A stretch of DNA of 64,000 nt, taken from positions 1 to 64,000 of the forward strand of contig DAOUJL010000039.1 in assembly GCA_034422735.1 (NCBI GenBank). The letters are read 5' to 3'. This document shows, in pieces, positions 15,340 through 24,462 of this stretch (within the stretch, counting starts at the first letter, position 1; every line of letters begins with the position of its first letter). The position numbers and the translations under genes were made by a program. The DNA comes from CATOSD01 sp034422735 (GTDB lineage: Bacteria; Chloroflexota; Dehalococcoidia; Lucifugimonadales; CATOSD01). The notes beneath the pieces are model-generated. The model was not told the DNA's origin. It saw only the letters and a program-made list of their open reading frames with translations, and did no database searches.

Positions 15340-16686
15340 TCAACCGGAAGGCGCCGCCTTTTTCGCAGACGTTGGCCGCGTGGGCCGGCGGGCGAGCAGC
15401 ACCAACACCATAGACACGATGGTCGCCGCCGAAAAGGCGAGGAACGCTATTTCGTAGCTCTCCGTCCGGTCGAACACGAACCCCGATATGACGGGGCCAA
15501 TGATGATGCCCGTCATCTGTATGCTGCTCCGAAACCCCTGTATCGTGCCGTACGAGCGCCGTCCGAAGTACTCCGCGAACAGGGCCTGCGGCAGCACGGA
15601 TATGCCGCCCTGGGCCGCCGCGTAGACCAGCAGAGCGGGCAGCGCGCCCGGTATGTCCGTCGCCCGCGCCATCAGCACGATGGCGACAGTCATCAGAACC
15701 AGAGATACAGCCATCACGTAGCGCTTGTTTACATAGTCGCCCAGCGCGCCGAGCCCCAGTCTGCCCGGAATACTCATCCAGCCCGCGGAGCCGGCGAGGA
15801 AGGCGGCGAAGACGGGCGACGCGCCCAGCCCCTCGAAGTAGGGCACAAGGTGCAGCCCGACGCCTCCACTTACGAGCGACCTCGCGGCGATGGACAGCGT
15901 GAGATACCAGAAGCTGGACGTGCTCATCGCTTCCCGCGCCGAAAAGTCTGCGGACAGATCGGGCTGCACGATTCGCGCGCGGCCCGAACCGTCGACCTGC
16001 CGCCTGGGCGCGTCGCCGTCCGGCATGTAGCCGTAAGGCTCGGGGCGGTGCCGCATGACCAGACCAATGGGCGTACCGAGCACGAAGACGAACACGCCCA
16101 CCATCAACGCCGCCGTGCTCCAGCCGTATCGCTCGACGAGCCAGCCAAGCACCGGCACGAATAGCCCTCCCAGCCCGACGCCGGACCACATGATGCCGAA
16201 AGCCAGGCCGCGTTTGCGGTTGAACCAGTTGGCGACGGCCGTGGTCATGGGCATGCCCATGCCGATGCTGTTGCCGAGCGAAATGAGGAGCACGTATACG
16301 AGCACGAAGTCGAGGAAGTTGTCGACCCGGCTGAAGAGAACGTAACCCAGGGCCATTATGGGGACGCCGATGAAGATGAGCCGCCGCGGGCCAAGCCTGT
16401 CTACTAGCCAGCCCTCCACCGGACCGAATAGCCCGGACTCGAGCCGGGCCAGGGAGAAGGCTACTGAAATCTGTGTGCGGTTCCAGCCGAACTGGTTCTG
16501 GAGCGGGATGATGAAGTTGCCGAATCCGTGAAAATTGACACCCGCGGAAAAGGCCATGCCGAGCCCGCCCGCTAGCACAATCCACCAGCCGTAGAAGATG
16601 GGCCTGCGACCTCCGCGCGCGGTCCGGGGCGGCGGAGGTGATGTCTGACGGCGCGCGCCGCTCTTGAGGCGGCCGAATATGTTCAC
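15340..16686 (-). CDS. 12-TM MFS transporter (OFA/monocarboxylate type)
   Basis: The 448-aa carrier has an N-terminal cytoplasmic basic stretch, then FYGWWIVLAGGLGMAFSAGVNFHGFG, the usual first helix of oxalate/formate and monocarboxylate-like MFS permeases. GRLGLGALGDYVNKR is the second-half motif A. The GTG start at 16686 has no strong Shine-Dalgarno. Organic-acid transport is inferred from family resemblance only. It is downstream of sir2 on the same strand with a 138-nt gap. Confidence 0.85.
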   Translation of the reverse strand: MNIFGRLKSGARRQTSPPPPRTARGGRRPIFYGWWIVLAGGLGMAFSAGVNFHGFGNFIIPLQNQFGWNRTQISVAFSLARLESGLFGPVEGWLVDRLGPRRLIFIGVPIMALGYVLFSRVDNFLDFVLVYVLLISLGNSIGMGMPMTTAVANWFNRKRGLAFGIMWSGVGLGGLFVPVLGWLVERYGWSTAALMVGVFVFVLGTPIGLVMRHRPEPYGYMPDGDAPRRQVDGSGRARIVQPDLSADFSAREAMSTSSFWYLTLSIAARSLVSGGVGLHLVPYFEGLGASPVFAAFLAGSAGWMSIPGRLGLGALGDYVNKRYVMAVSLVLMTVAIVLMARATDIPGALPALLVYAAAQGGISVLPQALFAEYFGRRSYGTIQGFRSSIQMTGIIIGPVISGFVFDRTESYEIAFLAFSAATIVSMVLVLLARRPTRPTSAKKAAPSG

Positions 16687-16824
16687 GCGACGCAGTCTCT
16701 CATTCTTTCTGTCCCCTTAGACGGTCCCGATGCCCCTTGGGAAAACGCGCCGCCGATTCTATACCACTCGTCCGAGTGTGGCTATCTGTCAAGCGGGTGC
16801 GACCCTCCGCCCGACCCCGCCCCG

Positions 16825-17616
16825 CTAGGCTCGCCTGAGAGCACGGACTCGCTTAACGAGCGCGGGCAGCGACTCGGCAGTCGAGCTTTGCAACGCGACG
16901 TCCGCCAGCGGTGTAAGCGGGGTGTCGTTGGGATTCGCCTCGATCAGCAGCCCGCCGTATGCCTTGACCGTCTCGGGGAAGCTCGCGGCAGGGTACACCG
17001 TCGCCGACGTTCCTGCCACGATGATGCAGTCGCATCTTTCAGTCTCCGCAAAGCAGCGGGCGAGCACGCTGCGCGGTATCGGCTCACCGAACATTACAGT
17101 GTCGGACTTGACTATAGCGCCGCACTTGGGGCAGTCCGGTCGACCCTCGTGCATCTCCTCGAACTGCCGCCGGGTCCAGCGCGCCTCGCACGCGATGCAC
17201 CGCATCTTGGTCCGGTTGCCGTGTATCTCGGTGACGTGTCGTGAGCCAGCCACGTTGTGCAAATCATCCACATTTTGCGTGATGATCATGCGCAGCACCC
17301 CAACCGCCTCCAACTCCGCCAAGGCGTAGTGGCCGGGGTTGGGCGACGCAGTCTCTATTGCCGCTCGAAAGTGGCTGCGCTCCGGGCCGGATTCCAGCTC
17401 ACGCTGCCTTCGCATGTAGCCCGCCGGATCTGCCAGGAACTCCTGGTAGCCCGTCATGCTCGGCTCGCCGATGCGCGTCCACAACCCGCCCTCCCCCCTG
17501 AAAGTGGGGATACCGCTTTCGACTGAGAGACCTGCGCCGGTGAGAGCGACCACGTAGGTCGACTCCACTATCAACCTGGCTGCCGTGTCGATAGCGTGCT
17601 CGAGGTGTTCGTCCAT
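16825..17616 (-). CDS. Sir2-family NAD-dependent protein deacylase
   Basis: Sirtuins remove acyl groups from lysines using NAD+. Motifs appear in order: GAGLSVESGIPTFRG, TQNVDDLH, the catalytic IHGN, two zinc Cys pairs (CIAC and CPKC), KSDTVMFGE, and AGTSATVYPAA. The 263 aa are complete. GGAGG lies 7 nt before ATG 17616. The gene is 34 nt after recF, so ligA-recF-sir2 may be one operon. Confidence 0.94.
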   Translation of the reverse strand: MDEHLEHAIDTAARLIVESTYVVALTGAGLSVESGIPTFRGEGGLWTRIGEPSMTGYQEFLADPAGYMRRQRELESGPERSHFRAAIETASPNPGHYALAELEAVGVLRMIITQNVDDLHNVAGSRHVTEIHGNRTKMRCIACEARWTRRQFEEMHEGRPDCPKCGAIVKSDTVMFGEPIPRSVLARCFAETERCDCIIVAGTSATVYPAASFPETVKAYGGLLIEANPNDTPLTPLADVALQSSTAESLPALVKRVRALRRA

Positions 17617-17650
17617 TGGGTTACCTCCTGCAAGTTGTCCGGGTCGGGCA

Positions 17651-18880
17651 TCACTCGAGCGATACGCGCCCCCGCTCGACGACGAACCTGGTTGTTCCGG
17701 CGAGAAACCGCGACTCTATCGACCCACGGTCGGCGGTGCTGATTACGCACTGCTCATAGCCGGATATGACCTCCAGCACGTGCGCGCGGCGCGCGGCGTC
17801 CAGTTCCGACAGCACGTCGTCGAGCAGCAGCACAGGCTGCTGGCCGCGCCGCTCTGCAATAAGAGCGGCCTCCGCGAGCTTGATGGCGAGCGCCGCGGTG
17901 CGCACCTGGCCGCGTGAGGCGTAGGACGCGGCGCGGGCGCCACCGGTCAGCACCAGCACGTCGTCACGGTGCGGCCCCGCGAGCGTGACGCCCTGGGCAA
18001 TCTCCCGGTCGAGCCGCTCGGCGATGGCGCGTCGAAAAGCACCGGCGAAAGCTTCGGTCCCGTCGTCGCAACCCCCGTCTACGCTGGGACGGTACATCAG
18101 GTGAAGACACTCGGCCCCGCCGGAAAGCTCCTTGTGCACCGGGCGCGCAAGCCGTGAAAGGTCCTGTAACGCGCTGCCGCGTGCCTGTGTAACGCGCTGC
18201 CCTTCGGAAACCAGTTGCTGATTCCAGAAGTCCAGTTCGTCGGGGCGCGAGTTACCGAGGCGAACCATTCGCAGCAGCCGGTTTCGCTGCCGCACGATGT
18301 TCTGGTATCGCTGCAAAGATCGCAGGTAGCCGCGATCGAGCTGTGAAATGAGAATGTCGAGGTAGCGCCTGCGCCCGGAGGGAGGGCCGTAGACGAACTC
18401 GAGGTCGCTTGCGGTGAACAGCACCGCGTTAAGTTGGCCCACCAGTTCGGAGGCGCGCCGGTCCACGCCATTGACCCGGTAGCGTTTCTGAAGCGGCCCC
18501 TCCCCCATTGGGCCGGCCAGATCGCCGGCATCGGTCGCGAGCTGCGGCGGAAGGCGCGCGAGGTCGATCTGCACGCGCAGGGACTCGGCTCCACGTACGA
18601 GCCTGGCCGACACCCGCGTGTGCGTCACGTCACCCCAGGGTTGCTGGCGCACTAGCTCCCTGTCCGAGGCGGCGCGAGGGGATTTGGCGATGGCCAGCAG
18701 ATACACCGCCTCCAACAGGTTGCTCTTGCCCTGGCCGTTCGCGCCGGATACGAGCGCCATCCCGGGACCGAGCGGCAGTTCAAGGCGCTCGTAGTTTCGG
18801 TAGTTTACAAGGTCCAGGTGTTCGATATAGATCGTGCGACCTCGGCCCGCCCATTTCTGTCCTGGCCGCCGGGCAATCAC
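17651..18880 (-). CDS. recF: DNA replication and repair protein RecF
   Basis: RecF is an SMC-like ATPase that loads RecA at gaps. Walker A is GANGQGKS (residues 46-53), the signature is near YASRGQVRTAALAIKLAEA, and Walker B is PVLLLDDVLSELD. At 409 aa it is slightly long, mainly because the GTG 18880 start adds about 16 residues before IYIEHLDLVNYRNY; no nearer ATG/GTG/TTG exists. It sits 31 nt after ligA rather than beside dnaN or gyrB. Confidence 0.95.
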   Translation of the reverse strand: MIARRPGQKWAGRGRTIYIEHLDLVNYRNYERLELPLGPGMALVSGANGQGKSNLLEAVYLLAIAKSPRAASDRELVRQQPWGDVTHTRVSARLVRGAESLRVQIDLARLPPQLATDAGDLAGPMGEGPLQKRYRVNGVDRRASELVGQLNAVLFTASDLEFVYGPPSGRRRYLDILISQLDRGYLRSLQRYQNIVRQRNRLLRMVRLGNSRPDELDFWNQQLVSEGQRVTQARGSALQDLSRLARPVHKELSGGAECLHLMYRPSVDGGCDDGTEAFAGAFRRAIAERLDREIAQGVTLAGPHRDDVLVLTGGARAASYASRGQVRTAALAIKLAEAALIAERRGQQPVLLLDDVLSELDAARRAHVLEVISGYEQCVISTADRGSIESRFLAGTTRFVVERGRVSLE

Positions 18881-18911
18881 TCAACGTTCGCCTGGCGCAT
18901 ACGGCCTGTCT

Positions 18912-20942
18912 TCAGACGTCGTCTTCCGGGAATCCTATGTCGGCCAGGGCCAGGAACTCATCCTCGTCGACCACCCTCACGCCCAGTTCCTGCGCGTCCT
19001 GAAGCTTGGAGCCGGCGTCCTGACCCGCGATCAGGTAGTCGGTGCGGCGGCTGACGCTGCCACTGACGGCGCCGCCCAGTTCCTTAACTCTGCCCTCGAT
19101 CTGGGCGCGGCTAAAGCTCTGAAGCCTGCCAGTCACCACGAAACGCAGGCCCTTGAACGGTTGCACCGACGGTTCGGCAGGGGCGTCGTCGGCAAGGCGC
19201 ACGCCAGCGGCGCGCAGCTTTTCGATGACGCGCAGGTTGCCCTCAGCGCCGAAGTATGCCGCCACGTTATCGGCGATCTTCGGTCCTATGGTAGGCACCG
19301 ACTCTAAGTCCTCCTGGGTCGCGGCGCTCAGCGCATCGATAGCCGGGAAGTGCCGGGCGAGGAGCTCGGCCACCTCGGAGCCGACATGCCGAATACCGAG
19401 CGCCGAGACGAGGCGTGCGAGCGGGCGCTGCTTGCTTCGCTCCACCGCCGCCAACAGGTTCGTGACACTCTTCTCGGCCATGCGGTCGAGCTCCAGTAGC
19501 GCATCCTTATCCAGAGTGTAAAGATCGGCTACGTCGGCGACCATGCCCTGCTCAACCAGCAACTGCACCTGCTTGCCGCCCAGACCCTCGATGTCCATGG
19601 CGCCTTTGCTCACGAAGTGTTCCAGCGAGCGGACGAGCTGCTCCGAGCACGAGGCGTTGATGCAGTAGGACATGGCCTCATCTTCCGATCGTGCCACGGG
19701 CTGGCCGCACTTGGGACAGTCGAGAGGAAACTCAGCCTTAACTTCATCTCCATTTCTGCGGTCTGCGATGGCGGCGACTATCTGGGGAATCACCTCGCCG
19801 GCGCGCTCAACTATCACCCAGTCGCCTATGCGCAGGTCCTTGGTGCGCACATAGTCCTCGTTGTGTAGCGTTGCCTGCTTGACCGTGGCGCCGTTGATGT
19901 CCACGGGTTCGAGCACGGCGTAGGGGTTGATGCTGCCCGTGCGGCCCACGTTGAAGCGCACGTCGAGCAGACGAGTCACCGACTGCGTGGCAGGGAACTT
20001 GTAGGCTACGGCCCAGCGCGGCTCGCGGCCTACGACACCCAGGTGGATCTGGTAGTCGAAGCGATTGACCTTAACAACGACGCCGTCGGCGGCGACGTCC
20101 AGCTCCTCGGCCTGCTCGACCCACTGCCGATAGTAGTCCACAACCTGCTGGGGCGTGGACACCAGTCGGTTGTGATCACTCACCTTGAAACCCAGTTCCC
20201 TGAGGAATTTCAGGGTGTCCCAGTGAGTGTCGGGGGCGCCGCCAGGATCCGTGTCGCCGAGCGAGTAGACGAATATATCCAGCGGACGGGTGGCGGTCGC
20301 GCGCGGGTCTAGCTGGCGCAGCGAACCGGCCGCGGTGTTCCGCGGGTTGGCATAGGCGGATTCCCCCCGGACGACGCGCTCTTCGTTGAACTTGGAGAAC
20401 AGAGACTTGGGGAAGTACACCTCACCGCGCACCTCCAAATGTGAGGGATGGTGCCCACTCAACAGCCGAAGCGGTATGCTCCTTATGGTGCGCAGGTTCG
20501 AGGTCACGTTTTCGCCTACCAGCCCGTTTCCCCGAGTGGAACCCTGGACGAACCGACCGTTCTCGTAAGTAAGCGCCACGGCGAGGCCGTCAAACTTCAG
20601 TTCACACACCAACTCGAAGTCGTCTCGCTCCAACAGGGCCGCTACGCGGCGGTGCCAGGCATAGAAATCCTCCTCGTCGAAGGCGTTAGAGAGGCTCAAC
20701 ATCGGCCGGGCGTGCTCCACAGGTTCGAATCCCTCCGCCGGCTCCGCGCCCACACGCTGCGTCGGCGACTCCGGGGTAACGAGGTCCGGGCACTCCCCCT
20801 CCAGTTCGCGCAGTTCCCTAATAAGGGCGTCGTACTGACCGTCCGCGATTTCGGGGCGGTCCAGTACGTAGTAGAGATAGTTGTGGTGGTCTATCTGCGT
20901 TCGCAACTCCTGAGCTCGCGCCTGTGCGGTGGTCATTGCCAT
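18912..20942 (-). CDS. ligA: NAD-dependent DNA ligase
   Basis: LigA seals nicks with NAD+. From ATG 20942 (AGGGG upstream), or ATG 20936, the product is about 676 aa. Domain Ia includes HHNYLYYVLDRPEIADGQYD. The adenylated Lys116 is in ELKFDGLAV. The zinc finger is CPKC...C...C, HhH motifs follow, and the C-terminal BRCT domain starts at GLRFVVTGRL. The frame extends further upstream but that part does not resemble LigA. It is divergent from the cysteine synthase gene. Confidence 0.96.
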   Translation of the reverse strand: MAMTTAQARAQELRTQIDHHNYLYYVLDRPEIADGQYDALIRELRELEGECPDLVTPESPTQRVGAEPAEGFEPVEHARPMLSLSNAFDEEDFYAWHRRVAALLERDDFELVCELKFDGLAVALTYENGRFVQGSTRGNGLVGENVTSNLRTIRSIPLRLLSGHHPSHLEVRGEVYFPKSLFSKFNEERVVRGESAYANPRNTAAGSLRQLDPRATATRPLDIFVYSLGDTDPGGAPDTHWDTLKFLRELGFKVSDHNRLVSTPQQVVDYYRQWVEQAEELDVAADGVVVKVNRFDYQIHLGVVGREPRWAVAYKFPATQSVTRLLDVRFNVGRTGSINPYAVLEPVDINGATVKQATLHNEDYVRTKDLRIGDWVIVERAGEVIPQIVAAIADRRNGDEVKAEFPLDCPKCGQPVARSEDEAMSYCINASCSEQLVRSLEHFVSKGAMDIEGLGGKQVQLLVEQGMVADVADLYTLDKDALLELDRMAEKSVTNLLAAVERSKQRPLARLVSALGIRHVGSEVAELLARHFPAIDALSAATQEDLESVPTIGPKIADNVAAYFGAEGNLRVIEKLRAAGVRLADDAPAEPSVQPFKGLRFVVTGRLQSFSRAQIEGRVKELGGAVSGSVSRRTDYLIAGQDAGSKLQDAQELGVRVVDEDEFLALADIGFPEDDV

Positions 20943-21044
20943 GATGTGCGTCACCCCTGGGCCGGCCCATGGCCACGTTTGCTGCGGGCCGATTCTTGGT
21001 CTTTGGGATAAGTATAAGCCATACCCCTCGAACGACGCTTGCTC

Positions 21045-21073
21045 TAGACTATGCCCCAATTGCTGGATATACT
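21045..21073 (+). promoter_or_regulatory. Sigma-70 promoter of the cysteine synthase gene
   Basis: -35 TAGACT (21045-21050), 17-nt spacer, -10 TATACT (21068-21073). Transcription would start near 21080, which argues for the TTG start at 21108 over the ATG at 21051. Confidence 0.6.
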
Positions 21074-21107
21074 CTTGCCAACACAAAGGACTACTTGGAG
21101 AGCCGCA

Positions 21108-22028
21108 TTGCCCCAATCAAGAGAGTACGAAGAGTTCGTTGCGAAGTATCCCCCGCTCAGCGCCATCGGCAACACGCCTATGGTAGGGCTGGACTTGTCC
21201 ATCGCCGTGGGGGACGCGGCGGTGAGCGCCAAGTGCGAGCACCTGAACCCCGGCGGATCAATTAAGGACCGGCCCGTGCTCAGAATGCTGGTGGAAGCCG
21301 TCCTGTCGGGCGAGTTGACCAGAGAGAAGTCCATCATCGACGCTACCTCGGGCAACGCGGGTATCGCCTACGCGATGATAGGCGCTGTGCTCGGCTATAG
21401 AGTAACACTGGTGATGCCTGAGAACGCCAGTGAAGAGCGCAAGAAGCGCCTCCTGGCGCACGGGGCGGAGATAATCTACACCGACCCGATGCTTGGGTAC
21501 GACGAGTCGCTGTACGAGGTGAAGCGGCGCTACGAGCAGTCGCCGGACGCCTACTTCTATTGCGACCAGTACAGCAACCGCTTCAACCCGCAGGCCCACT
21601 ACGATACCACCGCGGAAGAGATACTCGAGCAGGCGCCCGATATAACGCACCTGGTGGCGGGCGTTGGTACAGGAGGCACCATTTCAGGCGTGGGCAAGCG
21701 GCTGAAAGAGCACGATCCCAACGTGCGCGTCATCAGCATCAACCCACCGGAGTGGCCCGGCGTCGAGGGGCTCAAGCCGCTGAGTTCGGGGCACATAATC
21801 CCGGAGACGCTGGACTGGTCGGTAGTGGACGAGATGCTGGAAATAGACGTGGATCGCTCTTACGAGATGTCGCGCCGCCTTGCCGCGGCGGGACTGTTCG
21901 CCGGCCAGTCTTCGGGGGCATACATCGAGGGCGCATACCAGGTGGCGACGCGGGAGCGCGGCGGCCACGTGGTGACTATCTTCAACGACATTGGCGAGCG
22001 CTACTTCAGCACCGGCATGTGGGGCTAG
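21108..22028 (+). CDS. Cysteine synthase family PLP enzyme
   Basis: The family makes cysteine from O-acetylserine (or an activated serine) and sulfide; cystathionine beta-synthase-like members look similar. The PLP Lys is K53 in NPGGSIKDRP. TSGNAGIAYA binds the substrate carboxylate and VGTGGTISGVGK binds the cofactor phosphate. I chose TTG 21108 (GGAG at 7 nt) because the promoter -10 lies downstream of the ATG at 21051. The product is then 306 aa. It is monocistronic and divergent from ligA. Confidence 0.92.
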   Translation: MPQSREYEEFVAKYPPLSAIGNTPMVGLDLSIAVGDAAVSAKCEHLNPGGSIKDRPVLRMLVEAVLSGELTREKSIIDATSGNAGIAYAMIGAVLGYRVTLVMPENASEERKKRLLAHGAEIIYTDPMLGYDESLYEVKRRYEQSPDAYFYCDQYSNRFNPQAHYDTTAEEILEQAPDITHLVAGVGTGGTISGVGKRLKEHDPNVRVISINPPEWPGVEGLKPLSSGHIIPETLDWSVVDEMLEIDVDRSYEMSRRLAAAGLFAGQSSGAYIEGAYQVATRERGGHVVTIFNDIGERYFSTGMWG

Positions 22029-22093
22029 GGAGAAGTCCCAGAGTCGCGGTGCGGGCAAAAGGGTTGAGAACTGTGGTGCGTGACACCTGGGCG

Positions 22094-24397
22094 ATGGCCC
22101 GTGTGCGAGCACTCTACTCTGCCGCCTTCCTGGCAACGGTTTTGTGGCTGGCTGCCTGTGGCAATCCTCCACCGCTATCGCCGACGCCCGACGTGCCCGC
22201 AACAGTCGAGGCCGCCGTCATTGCGGCGATGCCCGCCTACACACCCAGTCCGGCGCCTGACATAGCTGCCACCGTCGAGGCCGCGGTCGCCGTGGCGCTG
22301 TCCGCCGATACACCCTTCCCTACGCCCGACGTGCCCGCAACAGTCGAGGCCGCCATCGCCGCGGCGATGGCGGCCTACACCTCCAGTCCCACCCCCGACA
22401 CAGCCGCAACAGTCCAGGGCACAGTAGCCGCGGCGATGCCCACCGATACGCCCATTCCCACGCCTGACATCGCCGCTACAGTCGAGGCCGCAGTCAGCGC
22501 GGCATTTTCCGCCGACGTGCCCACACCGACGCCGAATGTCGTCGCGACAGTCGAAGCCGCAGTCGCCACGGCTCTGCCGAGGACGCAGCCCGACATCGCC
22601 GCTACAGTCGTCGTCGGCGCGCTGGCGACGGTGATCGCGGCTCAACCCACGCCGACACCAGTGCCTACCCAAACACCGACGCCCATTCCAACGCCCACGC
22701 CGACAGTGGCGCCAACGCCGATACCTACGCCCCAGCTGGCCGCCCCTCCCGCCCAGGTAGTAGAGAGGAGCAACCTATCGGTGGAGCAAATCGTTGCAAA
22801 AGCGAGGCCGAGCGTGCTGAGGATCGTGGGCGACAGTAATGCGGGCTCTGGATTCGTGGTCGATGCCGCAGGCTACGTCCTTACCAACGAGCACGTCGTC
22901 GCGGGGCAGTCGCGTCTGACGGCCATATTGGACGACGATACACGGTTGAGAGCCCGAGTGGTTTCCGCGGACGAGCAGCGAGATATCGCCCTGTTGAGGG
23001 TCGAAGGCGGCAATAGACTGAAGCCGCTTACATTCGCGACGGCGTTGAAGGAAGGCGAGGACGTCATCGCTCTTGGCTATCCGCTCAACCTTTCGGGCAC
23101 CATAACGATAACTAGGGGCATAGTGTCCGCGCTCAGATGGTTCGATGGAGTGAAACACGTTCAGACTGACGCGGCCTTCAACCCGGGCAACAGCGGCGGC
23201 CCCTTGCTGAATGGCAGGGGAGAGGTCGTTGGAATGAACTCGACTGTCATTCGGAGGATTGAGGGCAGGGATTTCGACGCACAGGGGATCGGGTTCGCAA
23301 TAACGTACGATGTCCTGGCCGAGCGCCACGCGGAGATGAGATGCAGATCCTCTCCGTCGCGCGTTTCATTAGCCCAAGCCGCAATCACCGAGGTTACTGA
23401 GCGCGGGTTCGGCCCCGCGAGCGGCAGGCTGGCCCACGACGATGATAACCTGATACCGCAGGTGGACGCCAAAGTCAGTCTGGCCGACTCCGTGATCGAG
23501 GCGACGTTCGTAGACACTCTCTCCGCGCAGAGCCGGAGTTGGAGCCACGGCTTCTTCATTCGGAGAATGGACGAGCAATACCATACGCTGACAATCGCCA
23601 GCAACGGCTACTGGTACCATCACCTGAGAAACGTGGGACAGCTGAACGGGGCAGAAGATGTGCAGATAGGGTTCTCGTGCAACATCGCGACGGGCCGAAA
23701 CGCGCAGAACCACGTTCGGGTGATTGCGCTCGGCGATAGGGGATGGCTGTTCATCAACGGCGACTACGAGGCTGAGTTGGACATGAGCGGCGTTGGCGGG
23801 AGTGGCACGGTGAGCCTGATAGGCGTCTGGTTCGACGGACACGAGCATCCGGGGAGCAACACCGTGTACAGGGACTTCATCGTCCGTCCGGTGGACATGC
23901 TTCACGGCCCCGAAGACGGAGCGATCAAACAGGGCGGCAACGACCAGATAGACGTTCATCGCACCGAAGCACAAGTGGCCAGTGGCATAATCGAGCTACG
24001 CTTGTTCAATCCACTGTTCGTACCGGAGAGCCAGTGGAGCGGCGGGTTCCGTTTCGGAAGCGGCGAGGACGGGGGATTTCACGCGATTGTACTGACCGGC
24101 TCTGGGGCGTGGCTTCACGGGCGATACGTCGATAATGAATGGGAGAACCGCGGTGTCGAGCCGTCGGACTCAATCACCACGACCAGGGGCAAGGCCAACC
24201 ACATTCTCGTGATAGCGCTCGGCGACCGCGGCTATCTGCTCATCAATGACTCGCTGGTCGCGAACCTCGACCTGAGCGACTTGACACACACTGGGCAAGT
24301 AGATGCGATCGCATCGCTCTTCGAGGGCCATTCCACGACCGGCGTTTCGACACCATTCGAGAGCTTTACGGTCTGGTCGATACCCGGTCCGGAGTAG
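22094..24397 (+). CDS. Trypsin-like serine protease lipoprotein with N-terminal repeats and two C-terminal beta domains
   Basis: From ATG 22094 (an in-frame GTG at 22076 is possible) the 767-aa protein has a lipobox LAAC (Cys22). Seven degenerate repeats of about 24 aa built on PDIAATVEAAV follow (about residues 31-180), then a Pro-Thr linker. The HtrA-type protease domain (about 225-415) keeps the triad H267 (TNEHVV), D297 (RDIALL) and S367 (GNSGGP). Two related beta-rich domains of about 150 aa follow, each containing VIALGDRGWLFIN or VIALGDRGYLLIN. No PDZ domain was seen. It should be anchored outside the membrane. Its substrate is unknown. Confidence 0.88.
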   Translation: MARVRALYSAAFLATVLWLAACGNPPPLSPTPDVPATVEAAVIAAMPAYTPSPAPDIAATVEAAVAVALSADTPFPTPDVPATVEAAIAAAMAAYTSSPTPDTAATVQGTVAAAMPTDTPIPTPDIAATVEAAVSAAFSADVPTPTPNVVATVEAAVATALPRTQPDIAATVVVGALATVIAAQPTPTPVPTQTPTPIPTPTPTVAPTPIPTPQLAAPPAQVVERSNLSVEQIVAKARPSVLRIVGDSNAGSGFVVDAAGYVLTNEHVVAGQSRLTAILDDDTRLRARVVSADEQRDIALLRVEGGNRLKPLTFATALKEGEDVIALGYPLNLSGTITITRGIVSALRWFDGVKHVQTDAAFNPGNSGGPLLNGRGEVVGMNSTVIRRIEGRDFDAQGIGFAITYDVLAERHAEMRCRSSPSRVSLAQAAITEVTERGFGPASGRLAHDDDNLIPQVDAKVSLADSVIEATFVDTLSAQSRSWSHGFFIRRMDEQYHTLTIASNGYWYHHLRNVGQLNGAEDVQIGFSCNIATGRNAQNHVRVIALGDRGWLFINGDYEAELDMSGVGGSGTVSLIGVWFDGHEHPGSNTVYRDFIVRPVDMLHGPEDGAIKQGGNDQIDVHRTEAQVASGIIELRLFNPLFVPESQWSGGFRFGSGEDGGFHAIVLTGSGAWLHGRYVDNEWENRGVEPSDSITTTRGKANHILVIALGDRGYLLINDSLVANLDLSDLTHTGQVDAIASLFEGHSTTGVSTPFESFTVWSIPGPE

Positions 24398-24462
24398 CGC
24401 GTGTACCAAACCCGCGCGCGCGTCGCCTGTCGCCGTTGGCGAGGCGGGCCGCGCACCCAAGC

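Noticed and set aside
16687..16824. TTGACA and TATAGAAT on the minus strand as a promoter for the MFS gene at 15340
   Set aside because: The spacing between the hexamers is about 23 nt, outside the usual range.
22186..22640. Tandem repeats resembling a CRISPR-like array
   Set aside because: The units are imperfect coding repeats in frame with a lipoprotein (PDIAATVEAAV), and their period does not give identical repeats with unique spacers.
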